From Haliscomenobacter sp033763495 (GTDB lineage Bacteria; Bacteroidota; Bacteroidia; Chitinophagales; Saprospiraceae): a DNA stretch of 64,000 nucleotides. A program made the position numbers and the translations under genes. The notes below the pieces were generated by a model that was given only the letters and a program-made list of their open reading frames with translations, searched no databases and had not been told where the DNA came from. Of the stretch, positions 25,956 through 34,237 are shown piece after piece. Positions within the stretch are counted from its first letter, which is position 1; the number at the start of each line of letters is the position of its first letter. The stretch spans positions 1-64,000 of the forward strand of contig NZ_JANRKL010000167.1 of the NCBI RefSeq assembly GCF_033763495.1, given 5' to 3'.

Positions 25956-26972
25956 TTACACCGACGAGGCCCTCACCACCAACTCTGTTGGCAACTTAAT
26001 CAAATACGAGCCCCCCATCTGCCGCTTCTTTTTTTCAATCAAATCAATCAACAACTCCACCGCAGCTTGGCCAATTTCAAAGGCCGGCTGAGTTACGGTA
26101 GTCAGGGCAGGAGAAAGCAGGTGTGCCACTTTGAGGTTGGTGAAACCGATCAATGCCAGATCCTCGGGGCAACGAATACCCCGCCGCGATAAAACTTCAA
26201 AACAAGCCAAGGCCAAACGATCACTAGCGGTAAAAATGGCATCGGGCCGGGGATGTTTTGACAACATGTTTTCGATGATGCCATCCATTTCCTGGGAGTC
26301 AAAATTGCAGCAATAGTGTACCAAATCAGGGTCATAAGGGATGCCATGTTTTTCCAATGCAGCCTTGTAACCGGATAATCGCTCTTTAGTGATGTACAAC
26401 CCCGCTGCACTGGTGATGTGCGCGATTTGTTTTCGCCCTGTATTCAACAGGTGATCGGTAGCCATAAATGCCCCCGAAAAATTGTCTGCCACGACCTTAT
26501 AAGTATCGATTTCGTCTGAAACCCGATCGAAAAACACCAGCGGGAAACCCCTTTCGTGCAAATCACTCAGGTGGGACACATCTTTGGTTTGGTTGGAAAT
26601 GGAAATCAGCAAGCCATCTACCCGCCGGGCTACTACGTTGCGCACGTTTGCCACTTCTTTATCGTAAGACTCGTGGCTTTGAAAAATCACTACGTCATAG
26701 CCAAGGTTATTGGCTACATCTTCAATCCCGGTGATGGCTTCTGAAAAAAAATTGTTGGCAATTTCGGGCACAATCACTGCAATGGCCCGACTGCGGTTTT
26801 CCTTTAACCCCTGGGCGATGGGATTGGGGCGATAGTTCATTTTGGTGGCATATTCCTGCACCAAACGTTTGGTCTCAGCATTGATCTCATAACTATCCCG
26901 CAGGGCTCGGGAGACCGTAGAGGTAGACAACTTGAGTGCCTTGGCAATGTCTTTAATCGTTACTGGTTCCAA
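25956..26972 (-). CDS. LacI-family transcriptional regulator of the pectin locus
   Basis: A 338-aa regulator. The N-terminal HTH and hinge are clear: MEPVTIKDIAKALKLSTSTV, VSRALRDSYEIN, TKMNYRPNPIAQGLKENRS. The periplasmic-binding-like domain follows (IAVIVPEIANNFFSEAITGI, DGLLISISNQT, FFDRVSDEI, AIFTASDRLALACFEVL, LTTVTQPAFEIGQAAVELL). It is divergent from kduD, and the 226-bp spacer contains a perfect palindrome with the CG-centred arms typical of LacI operators (27070-27093). It most likely represses the downstream kduD-kduI-pectinase genes until a pectin-derived ligand binds, by analogy with other LacI repressors of sugar-acid genes. The ligand is unproven. Confidence 0.92.
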   Translation of the reverse strand: MEPVTIKDIAKALKLSTSTVSRALRDSYEINAETKRLVQEYATKMNYRPNPIAQGLKENRSRAIAVIVPEIANNFFSEAITGIEDVANNLGYDVVIFQSHESYDKEVANVRNVVARRVDGLLISISNQTKDVSHLSDLHERGFPLVFFDRVSDEIDTYKVVADNFSGAFMATDHLLNTGRKQIAHITSAAGLYITKERLSGYKAALEKHGIPYDPDLVHYCCNFDSQEMDGIIENMLSKHPRPDAIFTASDRLALACFEVLSRRGIRCPEDLALIGFTNLKVAHLLSPALTTVTQPAFEIGQAAVELLIDLIEKKKRQMGGSYLIKLPTELVVRASSV

Positions 26973-27069
26973 AAGATATTTTTTAGTCGGCTATGCAACA
27001 TACAAGATATGGCATAAAGACGCAAGGACTCAAGATTTACCCTAAAGTATTTTAAAAAAAGTTGTTCAT

Positions 27070-27093
27070 GCAAACGTTCCCGATAACGTTTGC
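27070..27093. promoter_or_regulatory. Palindromic LacI-type operator
   Basis: GCAAACGTT (27070-27078), a 6-base spacer CCCGAT and AACGTTTGC (27085-27093) form a perfect 9-bp inverted repeat. AACGTT cores are typical of LacI/GalR-family sites. It lies between divergent lacI-type (starts 26972) and kduD (starts 27199). About 66 bp downstream, TAGTTTTG (27159-27166) fits the Bacteroidota -7 promoter consensus TAnnTTTG. Confidence 0.8.
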
Positions 27094-27158
27094 GTAGAAA
27101 ATTAGCCAAATGAATTAAAACATCGCCAATATTCCGCCTAGCTTCGTATGGTTATCCT

Positions 27159-27166
27159 TAGTTTTG
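27159..27166 (+). promoter_or_regulatory. Candidate -7 element of the kduD promoter
   Basis: TAGTTTTG matches the Bacteroidota -7 consensus TAnnTTTG exactly and lies 33 bp before the kduD ATG. The matching -33 TTG is not clear. It is placed downstream of the palindromic operator. Confidence 0.45.
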
Positions 27167-27198
27167 TCAAAATAAAATTTTAATTTTTAATTTATTGT

Positions 27199-27972
27199 AT
27201 GATGAATATTGAGCAAAAATTTAGGCTGGATAATCAGGTTGCCTTAGTCACTGGTTGTAATCGCGGCATTGGTCGGAGCATGGCCGAAGGGCTCTCCGAA
27301 GCCGGAGCGGACATTATTGGCGTATCTTCCAGCCTCGATTTGAATGGCAGTGAAATTGGCGATTATGTGCAATCACTGGGGCGCAAGTTTTACCCTTATC
27401 AGGCTGATTTCAGCCAAAGAGACAAACTGTATGCCTTCATCAACAAAGTAAAGCAGGATTTCCCAGTCATCGACATCCTGATCAACAACGCGGGTACCAT
27501 TATGCGTAAACCCGCCGCCGAACACCCTGATGAATACTGGGACCGCGTCATCGAAATCAACCTCAATTCCCAATTTGTACTCGCCCGCGAAATTGGCAAA
27601 GAAATGGTGGCTCGGGGCAGTGGAAAAATCATCTTCACGGCCTCATTGTTGTCCTTTCAAGGCGGGATCACCGTACCCGGTTATGCAGCCAGCAAGGGGG
27701 CTATCGCCAGTTTGATCAAAGCCCTCGCCAACGAATGGGCGGGCAAAGGGGTCAACGTCAACGGCATCGCACCTGGTTATATTGCTACTGATAACACCGA
27801 AGCCCTGCGCAACGACCCCGTACGCAGCAAAACCATCCTGGATCGTATCCCGGCTGGCCGCTGGGGCGAACCCGCAGACTTTAAAGGCCCGGTTGTCTTT
27901 TTGGCTTCCGAGGCTTCCAGTTATGTAAATGGCACCATTTTGACCGTCGATGGCGGTTGGATGGGGAGATAG
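27199..27972 (+). CDS. kduD: 2-deoxy-D-gluconate/5-keto-4-deoxyuronate-type 3-dehydrogenase KduD (SDR)
   Basis: A 257-aa short-chain dehydrogenase. Visible SDR features are TGCNRGIGRSMAEGL (TGxxxGIG NAD-binding), NNAGT (NNAG), and YAASKGAI (YxxxK active site), with PGYIATDNTEALR after it. The tail VVFLASEASSYVNGTILTVDGGWMGR is typical of KduD, which makes 2-keto-3-deoxygluconate from 5-keto-4-deoxyuronate-derived intermediates in pectate catabolism. Its assignment rests on SDR motifs plus the adjacent kduI and pectinases. It is the first gene after the operator at 27070-27093. A second Met two codons on (27202) is an alternative start. Confidence 0.85.
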   Translation: MMNIEQKFRLDNQVALVTGCNRGIGRSMAEGLSEAGADIIGVSSSLDLNGSEIGDYVQSLGRKFYPYQADFSQRDKLYAFINKVKQDFPVIDILINNAGTIMRKPAAEHPDEYWDRVIEINLNSQFVLAREIGKEMVARGSGKIIFTASLLSFQGGITVPGYAASKGAIASLIKALANEWAGKGVNVNGIAPGYIATDNTEALRNDPVRSKTILDRIPAGRWGEPADFKGPVVFLASEASSYVNGTILTVDGGWMGR

Positions 27973-28004
27973 GGTGTGGGTGTGATGTGTGAATGTGTGG
28001 GTGT

Positions 28005-28054
28005 GGCTACCGCAGAGACTTAGACGCGTCCTTGTCGAAGTCGCTGCGATAGCC
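28005..28054. repeat. Core inverted repeat, family C (kduD-kduI spacer)
   Basis: GGCTACCGCAGAGACTT (28005-28021) pairs with AAGTCGCTGCGATAGCC (28038-28054). The pair is the shared core of the family C hairpins. The left flank is GT-rich (27971-28004) and not complementary to the right flank, which is rich in CTCAAC words like those of the hairpin at 54844-54909, so the outer arms here appear replaced or decayed. Confidence 0.7.
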
Positions 28055-28096
28055 TCATGCTCTCTCAACTTTTATCAACTCCTCAACTTAAAAAAT

Positions 28097-28927
28097 ATGC
28101 AAATCCGCACCGCAATCGGTCCTAAAGAAACTGCAAGCCTGAACAGTCAGGCTTTGCGCGAGCATTTTTTGATTGAAAAAGTCTGCGCACCTGGTGAAAT
28201 CAATTTGGTGTATTCGCATTACGACCGGGTCATTATCGGTGGTGCTACGCCAACGACCAGTGGTTTGACACTTCCCACTTATCCCATTTTGCGCAGCAAC
28301 TATTTTTTGGAAAGGAGAGAATTGGGCATCATCAACGTAGGTGGAGATGGTCGGGTCAAAGTGGGCGCTGAGGTTTACGATTTGCCGTTCATGGCTTGCC
28401 TTTATGTGGGCAAAGGCAATGAACAGGTTGTACTGGAAAGTGTAGACCCCAGCACTCCGGCCCATTATTACCTCTTGTCCTCCCCGGCTCACCAAAATTA
28501 CCCCACCCGGCGTTTGCTCAAAGAAGAAGCTTCGCCGGTGGAAATGGGCGCCATGGAAACGGCCAACAAACGCACCATTTACAAGTACATTTACCTGGAA
28601 GGCATCCGCAGTTGCCAGTTGGTGATGGGCTTGACGGTACTGGCTCCGGGTAGTGTTTGGAATACCATGCCTCCTCATGTACACGATCGCCGGATGGAAG
28701 CCTACTTCTACTTCAATGTCCCCGAAAGCCAAAGGGTACTGCACCTGATGGGTGAGCCGCAAGAAACCCGGCACCTTTGGGTAGCAAATCACCAGGCTAT
28801 TATTTCACCACCCTGGTCTATCCACGCGGGTTCAGGTACCAGCAGCTACTCCTTCATTTGGGGCATGGCCGGCGAAAACCAGGAATACACCGATATGGAT
28901 CCACAACCCGTTGACGTATTGCGTTGA
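28097..28927 (+). CDS. kduI: 5-dehydro-4-deoxy-D-glucuronate isomerase KduI
   Basis: A 276-aa cupin-type isomerase (start at 28097, RBS region AAAAAAT; a longer in-frame start at 27989 would run through the palindrome). The family signatures are present: GEINLVYSHYDRVIIGGATPT, YFLERRELGIINVGGDGRVKV, and the C-terminal TMPPHVHDRRMEAYFYFNVP with the metal-binding His residues (PPHVHDRRMEAY, then Glu and later His). KduI interconverts 5-keto-4-deoxyuronate and 3-deoxy-D-glycero-2,5-hexodiulosonate, the step before KduD. It follows kduD in the pectin locus and precedes a pectate lyase, so the function fits the context well. Confidence 0.95.
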   Translation: MQIRTAIGPKETASLNSQALREHFLIEKVCAPGEINLVYSHYDRVIIGGATPTTSGLTLPTYPILRSNYFLERRELGIINVGGDGRVKVGAEVYDLPFMACLYVGKGNEQVVLESVDPSTPAHYYLLSSPAHQNYPTRRLLKEEASPVEMGAMETANKRTIYKYIYLEGIRSCQLVMGLTVLAPGSVWNTMPPHVHDRRMEAYFYFNVPESQRVLHLMGEPQETRHLWVANHQAIISPPWSIHAGSGTSSYSFIWGMAGENQEYTDMDPQPVDVLR

Positions 28928-28938
28928 TTTATCTCTAG

Positions 28939-30018
28939 ATGATGACTATTAAAAAAATAAGCATCTTGCTGGCAATGCTGTGGTCGCCATTCGTTGTTTT
29001 GACGAGTGGTTGCCATGTGCAGCAACAAACTCAAGTTGCATTGAATCCAGAAGTTGTAGAACAGGATTCTATCGCCGAAAAGATGCTGCTTTACCAGCGC
29101 AATAACGGTGGCTGGCCCCAACCCGGTGGCAACGCCATTAACTACAATAAGGTCCTTGAAGAAAGTACCAAAACCAAACTCCTCAGCGAAAAAAACAAAT
29201 TTGATACCACCATTGATGATCAGGCGACTACCCGCGAGATCAAATACCTGATGGAAGCGTATAACAAAACGAAAAACCCCGCTTACCTGAAAGCCGCCGA
29301 AAATGGGGTGCGTTACCTGCTCCAGGCTCAAAACAAAGCTGGAGGCTGGCCCCAATTTTACCCTGATTCCAGTGGCTACCACAAACACATCACCTACAAC
29401 GATCACGCCATGATCGATGTACTCTGGGTGATGAAATACACGGCTACTGGCCAGCAATACTTCGGACTATTGAAAGAAACATTGGGGTTGGATGCACAAA
29501 AAGCAGTAGATAAGGGCATTGAGTGTATCCTGAAAACTCAATTTTATCAGGGAACTACTTTGACAGTGTGGTGCGCCCAACACGACAGTAAAACCCTGCA
29601 ACCAGCCAAGGCTCGTGCATTTGAACTGCCCTCCCTCAGCGGCAATGAAAGTGTAGGCATTCTGCGCTTTTTGATGGCCATCGAACAGCCTTCTGATGCA
29701 GTGAAAAAGGCGATTCATGCGGGAGTAGCCTGGCTGGATGCAGTCAGAATCAAAGGCATCAAATTACAAGACATCGCTGATCCCAAGCAGCCCAAAGGCA
29801 AAGATCGGGTGGTGGTTGCCGACCCCCATTCGGTGCTCTGGGCGCGTTTTTATGACCTAAAAACCAACCTGCCTTTTTTTGTAGGTCGGGATAGTCAACC
29901 CAAGGCCACTTTGGCAGAAATTGAAAATGAGCGCCGGACGGGCTATGCATACTATGGTAACTGGCCTGCGAAATTGATTGATAAGGAATACCCTACGTGG
30001 AAAGCTAAAAATGAATGA
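28939..30018 (+). CDS. Pectate lyase, polysaccharide lyase family 10
   Basis: A 359-aa secreted protein with a lipobox-like leader (residues 1-25, ending LTSGC). It matches PL10: NNGGWPQPGGNA, DDQATTREI, AGGWPQFYP, ITYNDHAMIDVLWVMK and the ...TVWCAQHD...LPSLSGNESVGILRF segment that includes the conserved Trp-Cys-Ala-Gln-His. PL10 enzymes cleave de-esterified polygalacturonate by beta-elimination, producing unsaturated oligogalacturonides that KduI/KduD then metabolise. The order kduD-kduI-PL10 places it in a single pectin-utilisation cluster, 11 bp after kduI. A Cys in the leader suggests a lipoprotein anchored at the cell surface. Confidence 0.92.
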   Translation: MMTIKKISILLAMLWSPFVVLTSGCHVQQQTQVALNPEVVEQDSIAEKMLLYQRNNGGWPQPGGNAINYNKVLEESTKTKLLSEKNKFDTTIDDQATTREIKYLMEAYNKTKNPAYLKAAENGVRYLLQAQNKAGGWPQFYPDSSGYHKHITYNDHAMIDVLWVMKYTATGQQYFGLLKETLGLDAQKAVDKGIECILKTQFYQGTTLTVWCAQHDSKTLQPAKARAFELPSLSGNESVGILRFLMAIEQPSDAVKKAIHAGVAWLDAVRIKGIKLQDIADPKQPKGKDRVVVADPHSVLWARFYDLKTNLPFFVGRDSQPKATLAEIENERRTGYAYYGNWPAKLIDKEYPTWKAKNE

Positions 30019-30068
30019 TGGTACAATTCATCACTCATCACTTATAACTCCATAAAAAGTCTTGCACC

Positions 30069-32402
30069 ATGAAAAATATCCTCCTCTACCTCTGCCTTTC
30101 TTTTTTCGCCTTCCATTCCGGCGAGGACAAAACCCGCATCTTCCTCATCGGCGATTCCACCATGGCCAATAAACTCCCCACTGATGCACCCGAAACGGGC
30201 TGGGGGATGGTGTTGCCCCAATACTTCTCAGAAGGCGTAGAAGTACAAAACCACGCCGTAAACGGCCGAAGTACCAAGAGTTTCCGTACTGAAGGCCGTT
30301 GGGGAAAAGTACTGGAACAAATGCGCCCTGGCGACTGGGTGTTGATCCAATTTGGGCACAACGACCAAAAAAATACCGATACCACCCGTTATGCCGCCCC
30401 CCAAACCGATTACCGCAAAAACCTGACTCGTTACGTAGAAGAAGCAAGGGCTAAGGGTGGAAATCCCATCCTGCTCACCCCTGTCATGCGTCGCAAATTT
30501 GACGAAAATGGGAAATTTGTAGACCAGCACGGAGAATATCCCCAAGTAGTCAAAGAAGTAGCCAAAGCACTACGCGTGCCACTGATCGACATGCACGCCA
30601 AAAGCCGCGAGGTGATTGGAAAAATGGGAGTCGAAGGCTCCAAACGCTTGTTTATGCACCTACCCGGGAAAATGTATACCAAGTTTCCCGAGGGCAAAAT
30701 TGACGATACTCATTTTTCGCAATATGGCGCCAGTGTAATGGCTAGCCTTGCCGCCGCAGGCATCAAGGAAATGGGTAATCCACTGTTGGGTTTGCTCAAA
30801 ACCACCCGTTTTGCCGATAAATTTGAATATGAACTGCCCAAAATTGCTCCAGCTGTTTTCCGCAAGGACACCTTCAATATCCTGCGTTATGGCGCAAAAT
30901 CGGATGGAATCACCCTGAATACCACCGCCATCAATCAGGCCATCACCCTCGCCAATGAAGCTGGAGGTGGGGTAGTGCTGATCCCCAACGGATTCTGGCT
31001 CACCGGCCCCATTGTGCTCAAAAGCAATGTGAACTTGCACATCGCCAAAAGCGCTTTGTTACAATTCAGCAACAAACGGGAAGACTACCCCTTGGTAAAA
31101 ACCACCTGGGAAGGGCAGGACGCCATCCGTTGTCAGGCGCCGATTTCGGCTGTGGAAGCTCAAAACATTGCCATCACTGGCCAGGGCATGGTGGATGGTG
31201 CCGGACAAGTGTGGCGACAAGTCAAAAAAGAAAAACTCACCGAGGCCCAATGGAAAAAACTCGTGGCTTCCGGTGGGGTCTTGGATGAAGAAAAACGCAC
31301 CTGGTACCCTTCGCAGAATTCCCTCAACGGAGTTAAAATCCAAAAGCCGGGTATCATTTCCGCCGGATTCAACCTGAACAATTGCAATGAGTTCAAGGAC
31401 TTCCTACGGCCCAACATGGTTTCCCTTTCCCGCTGTAAGCAAGTTTTACTGGAAGGCATCACTTTCCAAAACTCCCCAGCCTGGACCATTCACCCCCTGC
31501 TTTGTGAGCACATCACCCTGCGTAACGTAATCGTGCGTAACCCCTGGTATGGCCAAAACAACGACGCCCTCGACCTGGAATCTTGCCGCAATGGCCTGGT
31601 GGAAGGCTGCTCTTTCGATACTGGCGACGATGGCATCTGTATCAAATCGGGTCGCGATGCGGAGGGCCGCAAGCGGGGAATTCCCACCGAAAACATCATC
31701 GTGCGCAACTGTACCGTTTTTCACGGGCACGGCGGATTCGTCATCGGCTCCGAAATGTCGGGCGGGGTGCGCAATCTTTTTGTGTCGGATTGTAATTTCC
31801 TGGGGACCGATGTCGGCTTGCGTTTTAAAACCGCCCGTGGTCGGGGTGGCATCGTGGAGAACATCTACGTGAGCGACATCAACATGACCAATATCCCCGG
31901 AGAGGCCATCCTCTTTGACATGTACTACATGGCCAAAGATCCGGTGGCACTGAATGGTGAAAAAAATGTATTGCCGGAAATGAAGGCAGAACCACTAGGT
32001 GAAGGCACCCCTCAATTCCGCAATTTTCACATCAAAAACATTGTTTGTCAAGGCGCTGCAACGGGTATCCTCATCCGCGGCCTACCTGAAATGCCCATCC
32101 GCAACATCAGCATTGAAAATGCCAACTTGAGTTGTACCGAGGGCCTGGTCTGTGTAGAAGCAGAAAACATTCAGCTCAAAAACATTGGTCTGTTCACGGA
32201 GGAAAAACGCTTGATGCAGGTGCAAAACAGCAAGCAAGTCACCCTGGATGGCATCCGTTATCAGGGGCCAATAGACTTGTTGCTGCACATCAGTGGGCAG
32301 CGCTCGGCGGATGTGCGTTTGTTGAACACTGATTTGAAGCAGGCGAAGAAAGAGGTGGAATTGGCTACGGAGGTGTCGGCCAAAGTGTACAACCGGAAGT
32401 AA
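30069..32402 (+). CDS. Fusion of CE12 rhamnogalacturonan acetylesterase and GH28 polygalacturonase
   Basis: A 777-aa secreted two-enzyme protein (signal peptide residues 1-17). Residues about 22-240 are a CE12-type SGNH esterase: FLIGDSTMANK (GDST), GWGMVLPQYF, NHAVNGRSTKSF, FGHNDQK and DDTHFSQYGA (DxxH). Residues about 265-760 are a GH28 right-handed beta-helix: NILRYGAKSDGITLNTTAIN, then NDALDLES, FDTGDDGICIKSG (catalytic Asp pair), GHGGFVIGSEMSGGV and RFKTARGRGG. Together they would remove acetyl groups and hydrolyse polygalacturonate or rhamnogalacturonan. It lies 50 bp after the pectate lyase and belongs to the same cluster. The order esterase then glycosidase is visible in the sequence. 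Confidence 0.93.
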   Translation: MKNILLYLCLSFFAFHSGEDKTRIFLIGDSTMANKLPTDAPETGWGMVLPQYFSEGVEVQNHAVNGRSTKSFRTEGRWGKVLEQMRPGDWVLIQFGHNDQKNTDTTRYAAPQTDYRKNLTRYVEEARAKGGNPILLTPVMRRKFDENGKFVDQHGEYPQVVKEVAKALRVPLIDMHAKSREVIGKMGVEGSKRLFMHLPGKMYTKFPEGKIDDTHFSQYGASVMASLAAAGIKEMGNPLLGLLKTTRFADKFEYELPKIAPAVFRKDTFNILRYGAKSDGITLNTTAINQAITLANEAGGGVVLIPNGFWLTGPIVLKSNVNLHIAKSALLQFSNKREDYPLVKTTWEGQDAIRCQAPISAVEAQNIAITGQGMVDGAGQVWRQVKKEKLTEAQWKKLVASGGVLDEEKRTWYPSQNSLNGVKIQKPGIISAGFNLNNCNEFKDFLRPNMVSLSRCKQVLLEGITFQNSPAWTIHPLLCEHITLRNVIVRNPWYGQNNDALDLESCRNGLVEGCSFDTGDDGICIKSGRDAEGRKRGIPTENIIVRNCTVFHGHGGFVIGSEMSGGVRNLFVSDCNFLGTDVGLRFKTARGRGGIVENIYVSDINMTNIPGEAILFDMYYMAKDPVALNGEKNVLPEMKAEPLGEGTPQFRNFHIKNIVCQGAATGILIRGLPEMPIRNISIENANLSCTEGLVCVEAENIQLKNIGLFTEEKRLMQVQNSKQVTLDGIRYQGPIDLLLHISGQRSADVRLLNTDLKQAKKEVELATEVSAKVYNRK

Positions 32403-32410
32403 AACTATTG

Positions 32411-32536
32411 CTAAGGTGATTTCTAAGGTGTCTTTGGTTTCTAAGGTGGTGAAGAAAAAATGTGCTCTTCGCGCTTGCGCGCAAGAGTTTTATTTGAACC
32501 ACCCCAGAAACAAAGACACCTTAGAAATCACCTTAG
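32411..32536. repeat. Long palindrome, family B copy 2
   Basis: Arms at 32411-32450 and 32498-32536 pair along nearly their full length. The spacer is TGTGCTCTTCGCGCTTGCGC plus GCAAGAGTTTTATT, shared with the copy at 20071-20192. Arm substitutions relative to copy 1 (for example GTGCC to GTGAT, CTGTGG to CTTTGG) occur on both arms in complementary positions. It sits 8 bp after the GH28 fusion gene. Confidence 0.88.
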
Positions 32537-32573
32537 GGATCATGTTGTCAAGTTAAAGAATTAACTCAGTCAT

Positions 32574-33653
32574 ATGCAAAAAATAACCTACGCCTTATTC
32601 CTAGCCTTCAGTTTTTTTTTTGTTTTTGAAAGTTTGGCACAAAGTGGCACCCAATATCAGGACGTTTCTTTCGAGTATCCCCAATTCCCCTTGCCCAGTT
32701 CCGCCAAAGCCTGGGAAAAAGGGCGCAAAGCCGTACGCCAAACCATCCAGTCCTGTTTCGGCCCCTTACCTGCACGCCCGAGCATCCAGGCCAAAACTTT
32801 GCGTACCGAAAAACGTGCGGGTTATACCATCGAATACTTTGAATTTTTCAACGGCATTGACGCCACTGTACCGGGCATCCTGCTGATCCCTGATCAACGC
32901 GCCCCCAAAGCCCCCGGCATCCTTTACCACCACTACCACGGCGGTGACTACGCCCACGGCAAAGACGAACTCTTCAAGCTGAACTGGGTCAACGACAGCG
33001 GGCCTGGTGAAGACTTGGTGAAAAAGGGTTATGTCGTACTGGCGATCGATTCCTATGCCTTTGGTGAACGTTCGGGCAAAGGCCCCAATGGCCCGGAAGA
33101 AAAAGGCAAAAATGAAGAACTCACCTGGGCCCGGATCAACCTACTGAAAGGCCGCAGCTTCTGGGGCAGTATGGTGCGCGATGACCAAATGGCCCTGGAC
33201 TACCTCTGTGCTCGTACCGAAGTAGACCCCGCCCGTATTGGCGCAGTGGGCATGAGTATGGGCTGCTTGCGCTCATACTGGTTGGCTGCAGTGGATGACC
33301 GGGTGAAGGCAACCGTAGCAGTAGCATGTATCGTGCGCAATCAAGAACTGATCAAGTTGGGGCGAATGGGCTCACACGGCATCTATTATTACGTCCAGGA
33401 TTTGCTGCGACATTTCGACAACGAGGCGGTTTTGGCTTGTATTGCACCGCGGGCATTGCTCACCATGTCGGGCAAAGCTGACCGGATGGCACCACTGGAA
33501 GGGGTCAATTACATCAATGGCTTTTTGGAAAAAGTATATGGCATGTATGGTAAAGCTGGGCAGTTCAAACACCTCGAATACGAGGGGGTAGGGCATGAGT
33601 ATACGCGGGAGATGTGGAAGGAGACGCTGGCGTTTTTTGGGGAGAAGTTGTAA
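32574..33653 (+). CDS. Secreted alpha/beta-hydrolase esterase (acetylxylan/pectin esterase-like)
   Basis: A 359-aa exported alpha/beta hydrolase (signal peptide about residues 1-23, cleaved near LAQSG). The nucleophile elbow is GAVGMSMG (Ser near residue 227) and a catalytic His appears in EGVGHEYTREM near the C-terminus; the acid is probably the Asp in TMSGKADRMAPLEG. Upstream of the elbow, GILYHHYHGGDYAHGKDELF gives the oxyanion-region pattern of the dienelactone hydrolase/acetyl-xylan esterase clan. Being the last gene of the pectin cluster, it probably removes acetyl or methyl esters from pectin, but substrate assignment is contextual. Confidence 0.82.
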   Translation: MQKITYALFLAFSFFFVFESLAQSGTQYQDVSFEYPQFPLPSSAKAWEKGRKAVRQTIQSCFGPLPARPSIQAKTLRTEKRAGYTIEYFEFFNGIDATVPGILLIPDQRAPKAPGILYHHYHGGDYAHGKDELFKLNWVNDSGPGEDLVKKGYVVLAIDSYAFGERSGKGPNGPEEKGKNEELTWARINLLKGRSFWGSMVRDDQMALDYLCARTEVDPARIGAVGMSMGCLRSYWLAAVDDRVKATVAVACIVRNQELIKLGRMGSHGIYYYVQDLLRHFDNEAVLACIAPRALLTMSGKADRMAPLEGVNYINGFLEKVYGMYGKAGQFKHLEYEGVGHEYTREMWKETLAFFGEKL

Positions 33654-33693
33654 TTCTTTGTTTGGAAAAAAGGCATGGAGGCATCTGCGCAAA

Positions 33694-33834
33694 ATGACCT
33701 CTTTCAACTTCGTAGAGGCCGACCCATTATGGAAGGACTGTGCTACAATACTATATTTGGTATTGAAAAATAAAAAATATGAAGCATTAATTTCAAAATT
33801 AGTTGAAATGTTGAATGTTTTTCTTAAATATTAG
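33694..33834 (+). CDS. Small uncharacterised ORF
   Basis: A 46-residue open frame (MTSFNFVEADPLWKDCATIL ... EMLNVFLKY) begins 40 bp after the esterase gene. It has no recognised domain, and its C-terminal half is AT-rich like the following small membrane gene. It could be a remnant or a small gene; there is little support beyond an open frame. Confidence 0.25.
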   Translation: MTSFNFVEADPLWKDCATILYLVLKNKKYEALISKLVEMLNVFLKY

Positions 33835-33879
33835 GAAAGGATTTATAAATCAATTTTAGAGCATCTACATTAGATTACT

Positions 33880-34197
33880 ATGGATTTAGTAGGGTTAATC
33901 ATAATATCTTGTACTGTTCTTCTAATCTTTTTGCTAACAGATAGAAAAACAAGGGAGGGCGATTATTTTGCCACAGATTATAAAAGATATCTGAAGGATT
34001 TGAATGACCCGGTTTTAGAAAAAGAATTGAAGCGAGAATATCGGCGAATGAAAAAAAGACTTCGCCATTTGCCTGAAAATCATTTTGATCACTACAATTC
34101 TGATTTAGAATTTTCTCTGAAAAACCAAAACAGGTATTTAGTTTTATGCACAATTATTTTCAGCTTAATCCTTTTTTGGCTGATATGGGGTAAATAA
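33880..34197 (+). CDS. Small two-helix membrane protein
   Basis: A 105-aa hypothetical protein: one N-terminal transmembrane helix (DLVGLIIISCTVLLIFLL, about 2-19), a charged middle segment of about 60 residues (FATDYKRYLKDLND, REYRRMKKRLRHLPENHFDH) and a C-terminal helix (YLVLCTIIFSLILFWLIWGK, about 86-105). No family is recognised. The stretch 33700-34200 is much more AT-rich than the surrounding genes, which hints at recent acquisition. The following methyltransferase gene is convergent. Confidence 0.6.
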   Translation: MDLVGLIIISCTVLLIFLLTDRKTREGDYFATDYKRYLKDLNDPVLEKELKREYRRMKKRLRHLPENHFDHYNSDLEFSLKNQNRYLVLCTIIFSLILFWLIWGK

Positions 34198-34237
34198 TAA
34201 ACCTGAGATTTGTTTGCTATAGAAAAGAAATCACTAC

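Noticed and set aside
28088..28792. Minus-strand frame antisense to kduI
   Set aside because: Contradicts the clear KduI protein on the plus strand, and the antisense translation shows no domain.
33595..33834. Full ORF beginning inside the esterase gene
   Set aside because: Its first part overlaps the end of the esterase coding sequence in another frame; only the part after 33694 could be a separate small gene, and support is weak.
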